Source: Rhizomys pruinosus (Eukaryota > Chordata > Mammalia > Rodentia > Spalacidae). Taken from it: DNA of 64,000 nt. Under the pieces are notes generated by a model. The model searched no databases. It worked only from the letters and a program-made list of their open reading frames with translations, and had not been told where the DNA came from. Location: the NCBI GenBank assembly GCA_009823505.1, contig VZQC01007982.1:3804993-3868992 (forward strand), written 5' to 3'. Both the position numbers and the translations under genes were made by a program. Shown piece by piece: positions 45,566 through 56,388 of the stretch; positions within the stretch are counted from its first letter, which is position 1, and each line of letters starts with the position of its first letter.

Positions 45566-46084
45566 AATAATAATGAGTGAAATTAAATATCTTTAAACAC
45601 CTTAAACAAGAATTCAGAACTTAGTGTCTTACAGTTATGCAGGTCAGAAGTTCAAAATCTAGTGGGCTAGAGTCAGGCGGTGAGCAGTGCTGTTTCTTCT
45701 GGAGGCTCTGCAGGGAGGATGGTCTTCTTGCCTTTTTGAGTATCTAGAAGCTGCCCCACTCTTGACTTATGGCCTCCTCCTCACACCACTCAAACTTGCC
45801 CCATCATCCCATCTCTACTGCTCATTCTGATCTCCTGCCCCCTGACTTATATCAGGCCCATCAGACAGTCTAGATAATCCAGGGTACTCAATTTCATGAT
45901 CCTTACCCATGTCATCCAAGGCCCTGCACTGTAAAACAAAATGAAACAAAAAAAAAAAATGAGTCCATTCAGCCTATATTCTTATATTTCCATTCAGCAG
46001 TACAGAATGAACCTTATATATTAAGTAAATGACAAACTTGTCTTCTCTCTCCTCTTCCAATGTCCTATGTCCCATATTCCATGG
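45563..46084. other. unique sequence
   Basis: No recognisable feature. Confidence 0.5.
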
Positions 46085-46230
46085 AATAGTAGAAAAACTG
46101 TGAGATTTGGAATCTAAGACACTCAGATTCAAATTCTGACTCTTCAGCATATAAGAAATGTTTGCTAATATCTCTGAGCCTCCATTTTCAAATCAGAAAA
46201 AGAAGATAAGAAGACTTAGGTTATAGGATG
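46085..46230 (+). mobile_element. MIR SINE fragment
   Basis: AGATTTGGAATCTAAGAC, TCAAATTCTGACTCTTC, CTCTGAGCCTCCATTTTC and TCAGAAAAAGAAG match the MIR order. This is an ancient copy. Confidence 0.6.
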
Positions 46231-46969
46231 GCTGGGGATTTCAAATAGATAAGCTCTGTAGAAGCTCTAGCTTCAAAATGGGAATTTTCTCTTCCTACAT
46301 GTCTTTTTGCAATAAAAATAACTACCATGCACAAATAGGCAAATAATAAATTTAAAGGTTACCAATTATGAGAAAATGTTACAGTTATAAAAAAAATGTT
46401 TCACATCTACATTGAGGCAGGAAGACCTACAACATTTATCACCAATTTTTACAACTTTTAGTACAGGTGGGTACTTATTGGATGGTAGCTGTCGGTGACA
46501 GCTGGCTTTCAAGGTTCATTTCCATCATGAATGCAGAAGGAGTAGAGGCTTTAAGACACCAAGAAGGAAACCAGGCTCTTCTGGGACCAATTGTAACCAA
46601 TAAAAAAAAAAATTCAAAAGCTAGGCATTTATCTTAAACTGTAAGAGGTTGGTGTTTGGTGAAGTGTAGAACACTCATGAAGATGAATTCTTTGACCTGT
46701 GACATCCCCATTTGTAACATGAGCACAGAACCATTGCCTAATCCTTTGCTTAGAAAATGGCCAACATTCTCCTTACTTCTGGGTTTGGCAATGTTTCTTT
46801 CTTTCGTTCTTTTTAAACAGGAAATATAAGAATGCCCTGGTGAAATAAATTGAGAAAACTCTAGGTTGAACAAAATATGCTCCTCTGCCTTTGTTAATCT
46901 ACATTGTGGCTCACCAGGAACCAGGAGATAGAAGATTCCCAAACTCACTTGGCTTGGAAAATGATTTTT
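46231..46969. other. unique sequence
   Basis: No recognisable feature. Confidence 0.5.
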
Positions 46970-47219
46970 AAAATAAATGTATTTGTTTTATTTATGTGTA
47001 TGTACACACACACACACATACACACACGTATGTATGTATGTATGTATGTATGTATGTATGTATGTGTAGGTACCCATGGAGGCCAGAAGAGGGGATTGCA
47101 TCCCATGGATCTGAAGTTACAGGTGGTTGTGAGCCACCTGATGTGGGTCCTGGGAATTGAACCCAGGTCCTCTGCAAAAGCAGCAAGAGTTCCTAACCAC
47201 TGTGCCATCTCTCCAGACC
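46970..47219 (-). mobile_element. B2 SINE with microsatellite tail
   Basis: Reverse B2/B3 body from CCCATGGAGGCCAGAAGAGG to GTGCCATCTCTCCAGACC. Its tail side carries (CA)n and then (GTAT)n at 47028-47064. Confidence 0.9.
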
Positions 47220-47233
47220 TGCTTTACTGCTAC

Positions 47234-47407
47234 AGTTATTTATTTATTGTCTGTTAGGTATGTACCTGCCACTGCACAAGTGTAGAGGTCAAATGACAGT
47301 TTACAGGAGTTTGGTCTCCCCTATTACCATGTAGCTTTAGGGAATGGAACACAGGTCATTAGGCCTGGCAATAAGTGCTTTTATCTGCTATGCCATCTCA
47401 CTGGTCC
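47234..47407 (-). mobile_element. B3-like SINE
   Basis: GTAGAGGTCAAATGACAG, GAGTTTGGTCTCCCC, CAGGTCATTAGGCCTGGC and CTATGCCATCTCACTGG mark an old reverse B3. Confidence 0.75.
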
Positions 47408-47828
47408 ATGAGAATGCTTCTTCTTCTAAGTGAACATGGAAATGCTGTGGAATTAATATGGAACTCATAATCTTGGGAAACATACTTCAGAGAATGTTGA
47501 TGTACTTAAACGGAATTTTTTGTTTCCTCTCTCCTGTCAGATAAAAAATATCTTCAGATTTCATCTTGTAGTCGATATGGACCTCGGGGTCAGGGAGTTC
47601 TATTATTACACTCTATAGTCACAAGACACTGTCAGCATTGATTGCATTGGATTTGCAAATCCTGAAAATCAAACAAATGGTAACATAATTATATTCTTCT
47701 TGGGAACTTCTTTCCACCTGTTTATTGATTTACAGGATAATCAAATCTCCAGAGAAGAAATAACTGGACACAGAGCAAAGGAGTTCCTTGTTCTTAAAGA
47801 CTTAATCCATGTGACAACTTATTTGTGT
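47408..47828. other. unique sequence
   Basis: No recognisable feature. Confidence 0.5.
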
Positions 47829-48067
47829 AGAGGAATGCTACTTACTGCTTGCTCCCCTGGCCCATGCTCAGTCTGCTTTCTTATACAATATACCACAACT
47901 TGCCCAGAGGTGCCTCCACCCACAGTGGGCTGGGCCCTCCAACATTACTCAACAATCAAGAAAATAATCCATGGACATGAACACAGGCCAGTCCAATGGA
48001 ACCAAGTTCCCCATTAAAGCTCCCTCAACCCAGGTGTGTCAAGTTGACACTAAAGCTATCCAGCATA
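47829..48067 (-). mobile_element. 5'-incomplete copy of the 407-bp repeat family
   Basis: It is close in sequence to 8641-9047 from AGAGGAATGCTACTTACTG to GCTATCCAGCA, but lacks the TGTTCTAG end and about 165 bases after it. The intact right end matches the other copies. Confidence 0.8.
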
Positions 48068-48589
48068 CCCACAGAACTCACCAGCCTACAACTTTCTTAT
48101 TTCATTTAGAAGTTGGAGGTATTTTATTAAGGGTCCAAAGCTGCTTCCTGAGAAAGGCTAGACAGTACTGTATATATCCCAAACCAGGTTCAATGGTAAA
48201 AAAAACTTCACAGAGACAAGAATATAAATCGAGTCCTTCAGTTTCATGATAAAAATCTCAGCTTAGCCATCAGCATAGACTCCTGGAGCCCACTTATCTC
48301 CCACCAACAATGTGGAGGAATCAAAGCTTTAGGTCTCTGCCTACCTGCCTCTTACTGTGTGTTCCTGAGGCAACAGATGCTTGAGAATAATTTTCAGAGA
48401 AGTATGGCTAGAGATTAATTTCTCTAGCCTAAATTTTCCTCTGGTCTAATTCTATTCCCATCGTAAGTAAACAAAACTAAATAAAACAAAAAATCCTAAC
48501 AAACAGCACACTGTGTGCTACCCCCAAAGAACTCTTAACAAGCCATGACTTAATAGTCTTACTTTGGTTTTCATATTTGACAAAGTTGC
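48068..48589. other. unique sequence
   Basis: No recognisable feature. Confidence 0.5.
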
Positions 48590-48745
48590 AGCTAGGCATG
48601 GTGGCACACTCCTTTGATATCAGCACTTGGGAGGCAGAGGCAGGTGGATCTCTGTGAATTCAAGACCAGCCTGGTTTACATAATAAGTTCCAGGCCAGCT
48701 GGGGCTACAGAGAGACCCTGTCTCAAAAATTCCAAAAAGAAAAAT
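48590..48745 (+). mobile_element. B1 SINE
   Basis: AGCTAGGCATGGTGGCACAC through CCCTGTCTCAAAAATTCC. Moderately diverged. Confidence 0.93.
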
Positions 48746-49391
48746 TGCATGTAAAAATTCCCTTATACCTCAAATAAATAAAACTGAAGGTAATAAATGA
48801 ACTGCATTAGTTGGATATCTTCATGACAGATTAAAAAAAAAACAGTAACAACAAAGCATCTTTTAAGTTGATATAATTAATTTCTCAGGTAATAGAGATG
48901 AAGGTTGTTATAGTCTCCCTATCTCTTTTATCTCAGTTTTCAGGCTGCTCAGAGCAATATATGGGAATCAATTGGAGTAATTTCATTAAAGATTTTATGA
49001 CTCAGCTATAATCTACCTCATGACTGGCTCTTATTCTGTTGCTATCTTTTATTGGTTCTTTAGTATTTCAGGCTTTGTTGTAAATCATTTAAAAACCTTT
49101 GGGCAGTAGATAAAAGCAAAATAATAAGTAAACCACATATAAATTTTATATCACCATTGGAAGAATTTGATAGAGTATGGTTAGTGGTGGACAGTTGGTG
49201 AATTGCCATAGAGAAAGAAAAAGCACAGTCAGAAACAGAGCAAAGACTCCTTTTCTAAGGAGAAAAGCGAGAAGAACCAATCTGATTTGTGTAACCCATT
49301 TATTTCCTGAAATGGATTAGGATTTTCAACCATTCTGTTTAGAATAGATCTCTTACCATGATTTGGAACGAACTGTTAGTGATGATTTTTC
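48746..49391. other. unique, AT-rich sequence
   Basis: No recognisable feature. Confidence 0.5.
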
Positions 49392-49480
49392 ATTGTTTTT
49401 GGCATTGCTGTGCTAGGGATCAAACTATGGCCTTGTGCATGCAAGGCAAGTACTCTACCACTGAACTACAACCCCAGCCC
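49392..49480 (-). mobile_element. ID SINE
   Basis: TGCTAGGGATCAAACTATGG, CTTGTGCATGCAAGG and CACTGAACTACAACCCCAGC are the complement of an ID element. Confidence 0.85.
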
Positions 49481-49499
49481 TATTGACGATGTTTTTTAA

Positions 49500-49635
49500 A
49501 AATACTTATATATTTGTTCAGAGGATAAAGAAGAGTTGGTTCCCTCCTTCCACTACGTTGGTTCCAAGACTTGAACTCAGGTTATCAAGCTTGGCGGAAA
49601 GTGTTTTTGCCCACCAAGCTATCTTACTGGCCCAG
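49500..49635 (-). mobile_element. B3-like SINE
   Basis: GGTTCCAAGACTTGAACTC, CTTGGCGGAAAGTG and CCACCAAGCTATCTTACTGG mark an old reverse B3. Confidence 0.7.
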
Positions 49636-49649
49636 ATGTAGATAGTGTA

Positions 49650-50021
49650 AGGTGTATGTGTGTGCTCGTGTGCCCATGCAAACCCACCCATCTACTTATG
49701 CAGATGCATGAGCTTATGGAGGTGAACATATATGTGGGGGGTGTATTTGTGTGTAAAAGGCAGAGAGGACATCCATGAAGGTTGATCCTCGGGCATTATC
49801 CACCTCATTGATTGAGTCAGAGTCGTTCATTGGCCTGAAGTTTGACAAGTAAGTTTGTCCAGCTTGCCAACAAGACCCAGGGATCTTCCTATCTCCACCT
49901 CCCCTGGGCTGGGATTAAAAATGTATGTTACTGTGCCAGAATTTACCTAGACATTAAACTCAAATCATCCTGTTTACAAGGCAAGCAAGCACTTTCCTAA
50001 CTGACCTGACTTCCCAGACCT
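49650..50021 (-). mobile_element. B4/RSINE1-type SINE
   Basis: GGTGAACATATATGTGGGG, GACATCCATGAAGGTTG, TGGCCTGAAGTTTGACAAG, TGGGCTGGGATTAAAAATG and AACTGACCTGACTTCCCAG follow the reverse RSINE1 order over an extended length. Confidence 0.65.
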
Positions 50022-50031
50022 ATTCATAATT

Positions 50032-50173
50032 TTGTTTTGTTTTTTGAGACAGGGTCTCATTATATAGCCTTGTCTGGGCTGGAACTCACTATATAGACTA
50101 GGCTGACCTCAAACTCACAGAGATCTGACTGCTTCTGCCTCCCAAATGTTAGAATGAAAGGCATGCACCACTT
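50032..50173 (-). mobile_element. B1 SINE
   Basis: TTTTTTGAGACAGGGTCTC to AAAGGCATGCACCAC. Diverged reverse B1. Confidence 0.9.
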
Positions 50174-52129
50174 TTCCCTATTACTAACACTTTTACAGAT
50201 ACAGTGTGTTAATGACTGATTTTAATCTAAGACCCAAAGACGAGAATGAAGGCGATCTCCACACCTCAAAAAATGAAGGATTTTTAAAAAAATTGTGTAT
50301 GCAAGGCTTGCATGCTTGCTTGGGGGAGTGTTTCTCTTCTCCCTTTGTTCATTCCCTTCCCTGGTCTCTTCCTAGGCTTGTCATCTCTAATGCTCTAGGG
50401 ACCGTGTGCACAGGTGTGCTCAGCAGATACTCTCTCCTCAGCCCATCAGTCTCTGTACAGCCTTCTGTGCCCAAGCCCCTCTCTCTGACTTGTGATTCCC
50501 AGGCCACAGTGAGCTGGCTGAATGGCAAGTGTCTCTGATGTCTCTCATTGTACTTCAGCTGCGGAGCTGGGCTGTTGCCAGTTGGCAAACTGGATGGTAG
50601 GCTCAGCTGGTTCAGCTGGAGAGATGATCCTTTTTAAATAAAATCTGTTGGGGTGAACAGTACAGGCTCTCAGGAGGCTTTGATGGAGACTGATCAGACT
50701 AGGATAGAGAAACGATGTTCTACTCAGAGGGGAAATTCATATGGCAGATTCAGACTCCACTAATTAAAGAGAAGGGATCTCAGAGACAAGTTTACGGGAG
50801 AAAATATTGCAATAAAGTTTTAAAGAAATGTTTGGATAACAAGCCAAGCAACTTTGTAATAGAGTCATAATATTATAGAACCAAAATGATACCCACAGTA
50901 ATCAAATTCAGGTTATATTATGTGACAGTCTGTGAGGCACCTTGAAATTGAATCCAGTATTGTGTGGGTAGGTAAAAATGTTCATCCTCCTAGAAAAGGG
51001 AGTCATATTTTCACCAAGTTTCCCAAGAGGTCAACAATCAAAAAATAAAAAAAAAATTGAGAAGTCCAGAACTTCTTGCTGATCTAATCCAATGCCCTCA
51101 TTTCCTAGAGACTATCCAATCGTGACTAACTCAAGTTACTCTGCTAGTACAGAGCTGCCAGGTGACGGATTAGAAAAGATCAACCACGGGAAAGGGACCT
51201 TTCTAATAAGATTTTCTTTGGAAGTCCTGTAGCTAGCAGGGCTAAAAACACCCTAAAATGACAAAGAAGGCTCACACCAGCTGGAATTCTACACTGGTTT
51301 GGGTTCCTATATTTTAGGAAGGATATTTTTGATGATCATTTTGTGTATTGAATGGGTATCATTTTCTCCAGCAGATTTTATCATTTCTATTAGAAAAACT
51401 TGCATGTGAGAACTGGTGGTGTCTCAGCAAATGCCTGCATTCTTTTGAATCTTCTACCCCACCAGGAACTCAACCATCAGGGCAAAAGTTTTCCTGATGG
51501 TCATAACACTAATTGCTATCTCCTCTGCTCCTTCACAGTCATCTAGTTGCAGCGTCACATCCCTAGATCTTGTCACCAACTAGTTCCTCTATCTTAAAGT
51601 CCTTGTCCTCTGATTTTGTCCTTGTATTATTCCCTTCTGCATCTGTGAGTTGACTGCTTTGACACCAACTTTACCCTCACCAATAATTCTGGTTCCCCAA
51701 CACAGAATTATCCCATCTCCATTCTTTTCTCTTTCCTCGACTCTCTTGTTTTACTGTCTCTCCCAACCAAACACCTGTCCCAATAGCACCTTGCTCATCC
51801 ACTGTCCACATTCTCTGCTTCCAAGCCTGGACTACCAATGGTCTCCTATTTCTCCACAACTGATGGCAGTTGACCTGCTCCCCTCTTCTCCTCCATAGCA
51901 GCTGTACCAAACCTCCTCAGACCCTTGAGTCTCCAACTCTTTAAACACAGCAAGTACCTCCTCCCAAGGACAGCAGGTGACCTTGCCTCTTACCATACAA
52001 AGAAGTAAAAGCCACTAGACCGGATATTTACCAACTTCTTGTCTCTGCCCTGGGTTTCTGTTTTCCTTCTGACCCAGTGGAAGAGGTTTTTTTTTTTTTA
52101 TTTTTTTTTTCCCCTTCTGGTTAAAGGAA
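50174..52129. other. unique sequence
   Basis: No gene is recognised. The 110-codon frame at 50206-50538 and the pyrimidine-rich 51640-51900 segment show no domain or splice structure I can support. Confidence 0.5.
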
Positions 52130-52297
52130 TTTTTTTTTTTTTTTTTTTTTTTGGTCTTTTTGGACGGGTCTCCCTGTAAGTCCCAGCTTGTCCTGGAACT
52201 CACTCTGTAGACCAGGCTGGCCTTGAACTCACAAAGATCCGCCTGCCTCTGCCTCCCAAGTGCTAGGATTAAAGGCGTGCGCCACCACGCCCGGCCA
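52130..52297 (-). mobile_element. B1 SINE with long T tract
   Basis: A 23-base T tract (tail complement), then GGTCTTTTTGGACGGGTCTC, to GCGCCACCACGCCCGGCC. The head retains CpGs, so it may be relatively young. Confidence 0.95.
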
Positions 52298-52458
52298 AAT
52301 GAAATCTTTTTAAAAAAGAGTCAAGTGTCAAATGGCCCATTTGGTTGTTGCAGGGAGAGAGCTTCTCTCTAGGGAGTGAAAGGAACTAGGTATACCCAGA
52401 TAAGAGGTATATTAGTGCATATCATTCCATCTGTGGATATAACGATTTTCAGGAAGAA

Positions 52459-52597
52459 GCCAGGCATGGTGGCACACTCCTTTAGTCCCAGCACTTGGGA
52501 GGCTGTGAGATCGAGGCCAACCTGGTCTATATAGTGAGTTCCAAGTCAGCTGGGACTACAGGAAGACCCTGTCTCAAAAAGACCAGGAAAAAAAACC
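52459..52597 (+). mobile_element. B1 SINE with internal deletion
   Basis: GCCAGGCATGGTGGCACACT, then GGGAGGCTGTGAGATCGAGG where about 20 bases of the usual AGGCAGGCGGATCTC block are missing, then CCCTGTCTCAAAAAGACC. Confidence 0.92.
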
Positions 52598-53035
52598 CAG
52601 AAAGAAAATTCTCTTTTCATACATGCTCTATTTTTTGCTTCCATTTCCCAGGCAAAGATTTGATAGATTGTGCAAATGCATTATCTTTACATCCTTGTGA
52701 CTCATTTGTTTTTCTTTACAATGCAGTCTGTTTTTTTTTTTTCTGTTCCACCAGTGAAACCACTTTAACTCAGCCGTAAATGTTGTTGTGAAACACAATG
52801 TGTAGATGCTGGTATTTTGGTCCTAGCTTCTGGTTCACTAAATCGCTCTTCAGCTGGGCCCAATTTCATGCTAAACTTACTCAATGAGTCTTACAGTTCA
52901 GTTAAGGTGTAGTTTCCAGAAATTCTGTTTTCATTTCTAGAAGTTCAGTTATAGACAGCTGCCTTTTCTCATTTACTATTCCTATAGGCATATCCTTATG
53001 GATAGGAGAATACAGTTTTGCTTTTTATGATATTT
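52598..53035. other. unique sequence
   Basis: No recognisable feature. Confidence 0.5.
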
Positions 53036-53458
53036 TAATATATTTATTGAGGTAACTGAGATATAAGAAATTATATATCTAAAATATATAACCTGAAAAA
53101 CTTTTACATATGCCTCTACCAGTAAAGTCATCCCACAATCAAGATCATGAACATTTCGGTCAATCCCCCAAATTTCCTTGTATCCTCTTTCAATCTCCTC
53201 TCAGCTCTTGGTGTCACCCTTCACAATGCCCCAGGCAATGACTCACCTGTTTCCTGTCACTGTGGGATATTTGGATTTTCTAAAATTTTATTTTTTATTT
53301 ATTAAAATGTACTATGAGTGTCTCTCTGTGTATATCTGCATGTGCGGGGGTGCCTGCAGAGGTCAGAAGAAAGCAATGGATCCCTAGAGATGGAGATACA
53401 GGCAATTGTAGGCTGACCAATATGGGTGCTGGGAATCAAACTCTAGTCCTAGCAAGCA

Positions 53459-53821
53459 TTCTTTTAAAAATATTTTATTCACTGGGCGTTCTGGCACACG
53501 CCTTTAATTCTAGCACTCAGGAGGCAGAGGCAGACAGATCTCTGTGAGTTCAAGGCCAGCCTGGTCTACAGAGAGAGTTCCAGGCCAGGTGGGGCTACAG
53601 GGAGGCCCTCCCTGCCTCAAAAAGACAAAAATATTTTATTCATTTTTTATGTGTATGAGTGTATTGCGTGCATGTCATACAATGCCCATAGAGGCCAGAA
53701 GAGGGCATTGGACCCCCTTGAACTTGGACAGCTGTTAGCTTCCATGTGGGTGCTGGGAATCAAGCCCAGGTCCTCTGCCAGAGCCGCTAGTGCTCTTAAC
53801 TGCTGAGCCACCTCTCCATTC
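53459..53821 (-). mobile_element. inner B2 SINE, itself split by a B1
   Basis: A reverse B2 with its tail side at 53459-53481 and body at 53643-53821, ending GAGCCACCTCTCCATTC. Confidence 0.9.
53482..53627 (+). mobile_element. innermost B1 SINE
   Basis: B1 head CTGGGCGTTCTGGCACACG to CTCAAAAAGAC. AAAATATTTTATTCA duplicates at 53467-53481 and 53628-53642 inside the tail of the inner B2. Confidence 0.95.
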
Positions 53822-54060
53822 CCTAGCAAGCACACTTAACCTCTGAGCTATCTCTCCAGCCCATTGAATTTTAAATGATGAATTCATAAAATGTATCTTC
53901 TTTTAGTGACTTTTTCATTTAGCATGATAACTTTGAAATTTGTTATTACCTGCATCAATAGAACATACTGCATTTTATTTAAGCATTCGCCTTAATGAAT
54001 CTCTCCTTGGGTATACTTAATTATAGTGTGCTATGGCAAGTGAAAATATCTGGTGTTCTG

Positions 54061-54363
54061 AGAACAAATATAAACACAACATAATCCAGGTATTGTAAAT
54101 TTAGGGACAACATCTCAATAGAAGCATAAAAAAGGATTAGAGAGTAACCTGATGGAAAAAGAAGGGGGAAAACACTGATTCAAGGAGGCAAAGAGTATGA
54201 AGATCAAAAGCTATGAGAGAATGTGGGCCATAATATTAATATGGATGTGAAGACAGTTGGAACCTAGGAACTAAGTATGGTCCACATATGGAAGAGAACA
54301 GTAGAGGTCAGTATAAGGAATCTGAGCATTACATAAATGTAATGAGGGACCACTGAATGGCTT
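54061..54363. other. unique sequence
   Basis: No recognisable feature. Confidence 0.5.
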
Positions 54364-54377
54364 TCAAAAGGACACTT

Positions 54378-54549
54378 AGCCGGGTGTGGTGGCACATGCC
54401 TTTAATCCTAGCACTTGGGAGGCAGAGGCAGGCGGATCTTTGTGAGTTCAAGGCCAGCCTGGTCTACAGAGTGAATTCCAGGACAGCTGGGGCTACAGGG
54501 AGACCCTGTCTCGAAAGCCAAAAAAAAAAAAAAAAAAAAAAAAAGCTAA
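54378..54549 (+). mobile_element. B1 SINE with perfect 14-bp duplication
   Basis: Head AGCCGGGTGTGGTGGCACAT, CTCGAAAGCC and a long A tail. TCAAAAGGACACTT flanks it at 54364-54377 and 54550-54563. Confidence 0.96.
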
Positions 54550-54627
54550 TCAAAAGGACACTTCATCAGATTCATGTAGAAAAGTTATACTCTGGCTACA
54601 TTGCTGAGAGCATTTTTGTCCTACTTA

Positions 54628-55012
54628 GCTCTTTATTACAATAAAAAAACACTCTGACCAAAACCAACTTAGAGAGAAGAGAGCTTATTTGACTTACATG
54701 TCCTGGTCACAGTTCATCTGTGAGAGAAACCAGGGAAGGAACTCAGGACAGGAACCTGGAGGTGGGAACTGAAGCATAGACCATAGAGGAATGCTGTTTA
54801 CTGGCTTGCTCCTCTGGCCTGTGCCCAGCCTGCTTCCTTATATGACCCAGGATCACTTGCCCAAAGGTGGCAATAACCACAATGGACTGGGCCCTCCCTC
54901 ATCACTTAACAATGAATAAAATGCCTCACAGACATGTCCTCAGGTCAGTCTGATGGAGGAAATCCCCCTACTGAGGTTCCCTCTTCCCAGGTCTGTCAAG
55001 CTGACAACCAAA
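54628..55012 (-). mobile_element. diverged near-full copy of the 407-bp repeat family
   Basis: From AAACACTCTGACCAAAACC to CTGTCAAGCTGACAACC it follows the element at 8641-9047 with many substitutions. The exact ends are eroded. Confidence 0.75.
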
Positions 55013-55074
55013 ATGGGCCAAGAAGGAAATCAGTTAATAGACTAGCTTAGATATTTTGCAAAAAGCCAAGTGTT

Positions 55075-55160
55075 GGGGGATATAGGTCTAGATTTGATTT
55101 AAAAATGTATGTATAAATAAATAATAATAAAAATAAAGAAATAAAGAAACAGAAGGGATA
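55075..55160 (+). mobile_element. 86-bp 5'-truncated L1 insertion
   Basis: It starts GGGGATATAGGTCTAGATTTG, the same 3' UTR end as L1 copy B, and finishes in an AATAA-rich tail. AAAAAGCCAAGTGTT is duplicated at 55060-55074 and 55161-55175. Confidence 0.9.
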
Positions 55161-55372
55161 AAAAAGCCAAGTGTTAAGTTAATCCATTCATTAATTTGTT
55201 CTCTAAACAATGGTTTATTCAGCACCATGCAAGGGGGTTAGATTAAAATGATAGCAAGGCAGGTATAATCTCCATCCTTATGAACAAGAAAGAGATAGAG
55301 ATAGATGAGAGTAGCCATTGAGACTGAGAAGAGTGCCAGACATTAATAAAATGTTGGCATCAAGGAATGAGA

Positions 55373-55413
55373 AATCCAAGATTCCAAGATTCCAAGATTC
55401 CAAGATTCCAAGA
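55373..55413. repeat. 8-bp tandem repeat ATTCCAAG
   Basis: Five near-perfect units of ATTCCAAG in tandem. Confidence 0.95.
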
Positions 55414-55504
55414 TGATGCTCTGTTTTCTGGCTTGCATAATGGCAGTGACACTGGATGAGATAAAGAACACAAGAATACAAAAAAAAAAAAAAAAGATAC
55501 AAAA

Positions 55505-55670
55505 AGCTGGGCGTGGTGGTGCACACCTTTAATCTTAGCACTCAGAAGGCAGAGGCAGGCCAATCTTTGTGAGTTTAAGGCCAGCCTGGTCTACAGAGTG
55601 AGTTCCAGGACAGCTGGGGCTACAGGGAGACCCTGTCTCAAAAAAACAAAACAAAACAAACAAACAAAAA
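55505..55670 (+). mobile_element. B1 SINE
   Basis: AGCTGGGCGTGGTGGTGCAC through CCCTGTCTC and an AAAC-repeat tail. An A(16) tract sits just upstream at about 55480-55495. Confidence 0.94.
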
Positions 55671-56152
55671 AGAATACAGGAATAAGAATAAGTTGAAAGA
55701 GATGATGTACTCTATTTTGGCCTTTTACTATCTGATTTCAAGACTTAGTATGAAGACACAGTAATTAAGATAATGCAATATTACCATAAAGATACAAAAT
55801 AGATCCATGGAACAAAATACAGTCTAAAACTATATATATATATATATATATATATAGATAATAGGTAGATTAATATTAGTTGTGTAGACAAAGAGGGTCA
55901 ACTAATTTACTCAAGGTAAAAAGCAACCAATGAATAAATATAATCATTTCAACTGATGATACAAGATCAGTTGGACTATATGTAAAATACTCTATACCTT
56001 ATAGCACATAAAAATGAACTCAAAATGGATTTTAGATAGATTAGAAAACCTAAAACTTTAATTGTTGAAGTAAGCATAGAAGAAAGTATGTATGATTATA
56101 TAGAATTCTTAGATATAATACAAAACCAAAACCAGAATAACAACTCTAAAAT
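55671..56152. other. unique AT-rich sequence
   Basis: No gene is seen. A (TA)n tract lies at about 55832-55857. Confidence 0.5.
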
Positions 56153-56388
56153 CAGGGGTTAGAGAGATAGCTCAGCCTTTAAGAGCAGTTGCTGCCTTTC
56201 AGGGGACCCTAATTCAGTTCCCTGCACCAAGATGGCAGCTAGCAACCATCCTTAACTCCAGTTCCAGGGGATCTGTCTCTCTCTTCTGGCATCTCTGGCA
56301 CCAGGAAGGCATGTGGTGTACTTACATATATGCAGGCAAAACACTTATACACATAAAATAAAAATAAACAAATAAAATACTTTTAAAA
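56153..56388 (+). mobile_element. B2 SINE, diverged
   Basis: GGGGTTAGAGAGATAGCTCA to an AATAAAAATAAACAAATAAA tail. Confidence 0.9.

Larger units (their letters stand above)
53283..53866 (-). mobile_element. outer B2/B3 SINE, split by a second SINE
   Basis: Its body is at 53283-53458 and its head (CCTCTGAGCTATCTCTCCAG) at 53833-53866. CCTAGCAAGCA at 53448-53458 and 53822-53832 is the duplication made by the inner insertion. Confidence 0.85.
53036..54060 (-). mobile_element. ancient L1 3' UTR hosting three nested SINEs
   Basis: Left part 53036-53282 (TTATTGAGGTAACTGAGATA, CAATCAAGATCATGAACATT) and right part 53867-54060 (TTCATTTAGCATGATAACTT) match the complement of an old mammalian L1 3' end. 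B2-type DNA at 53283-53866 splits it. Confidence 0.6.

Noticed and set aside
50206..50538. 110-codon open frame in unique DNA
   Set aside because: No domain, no conserved motif and no splice or promoter context; this length is expected by chance in 64 kb.
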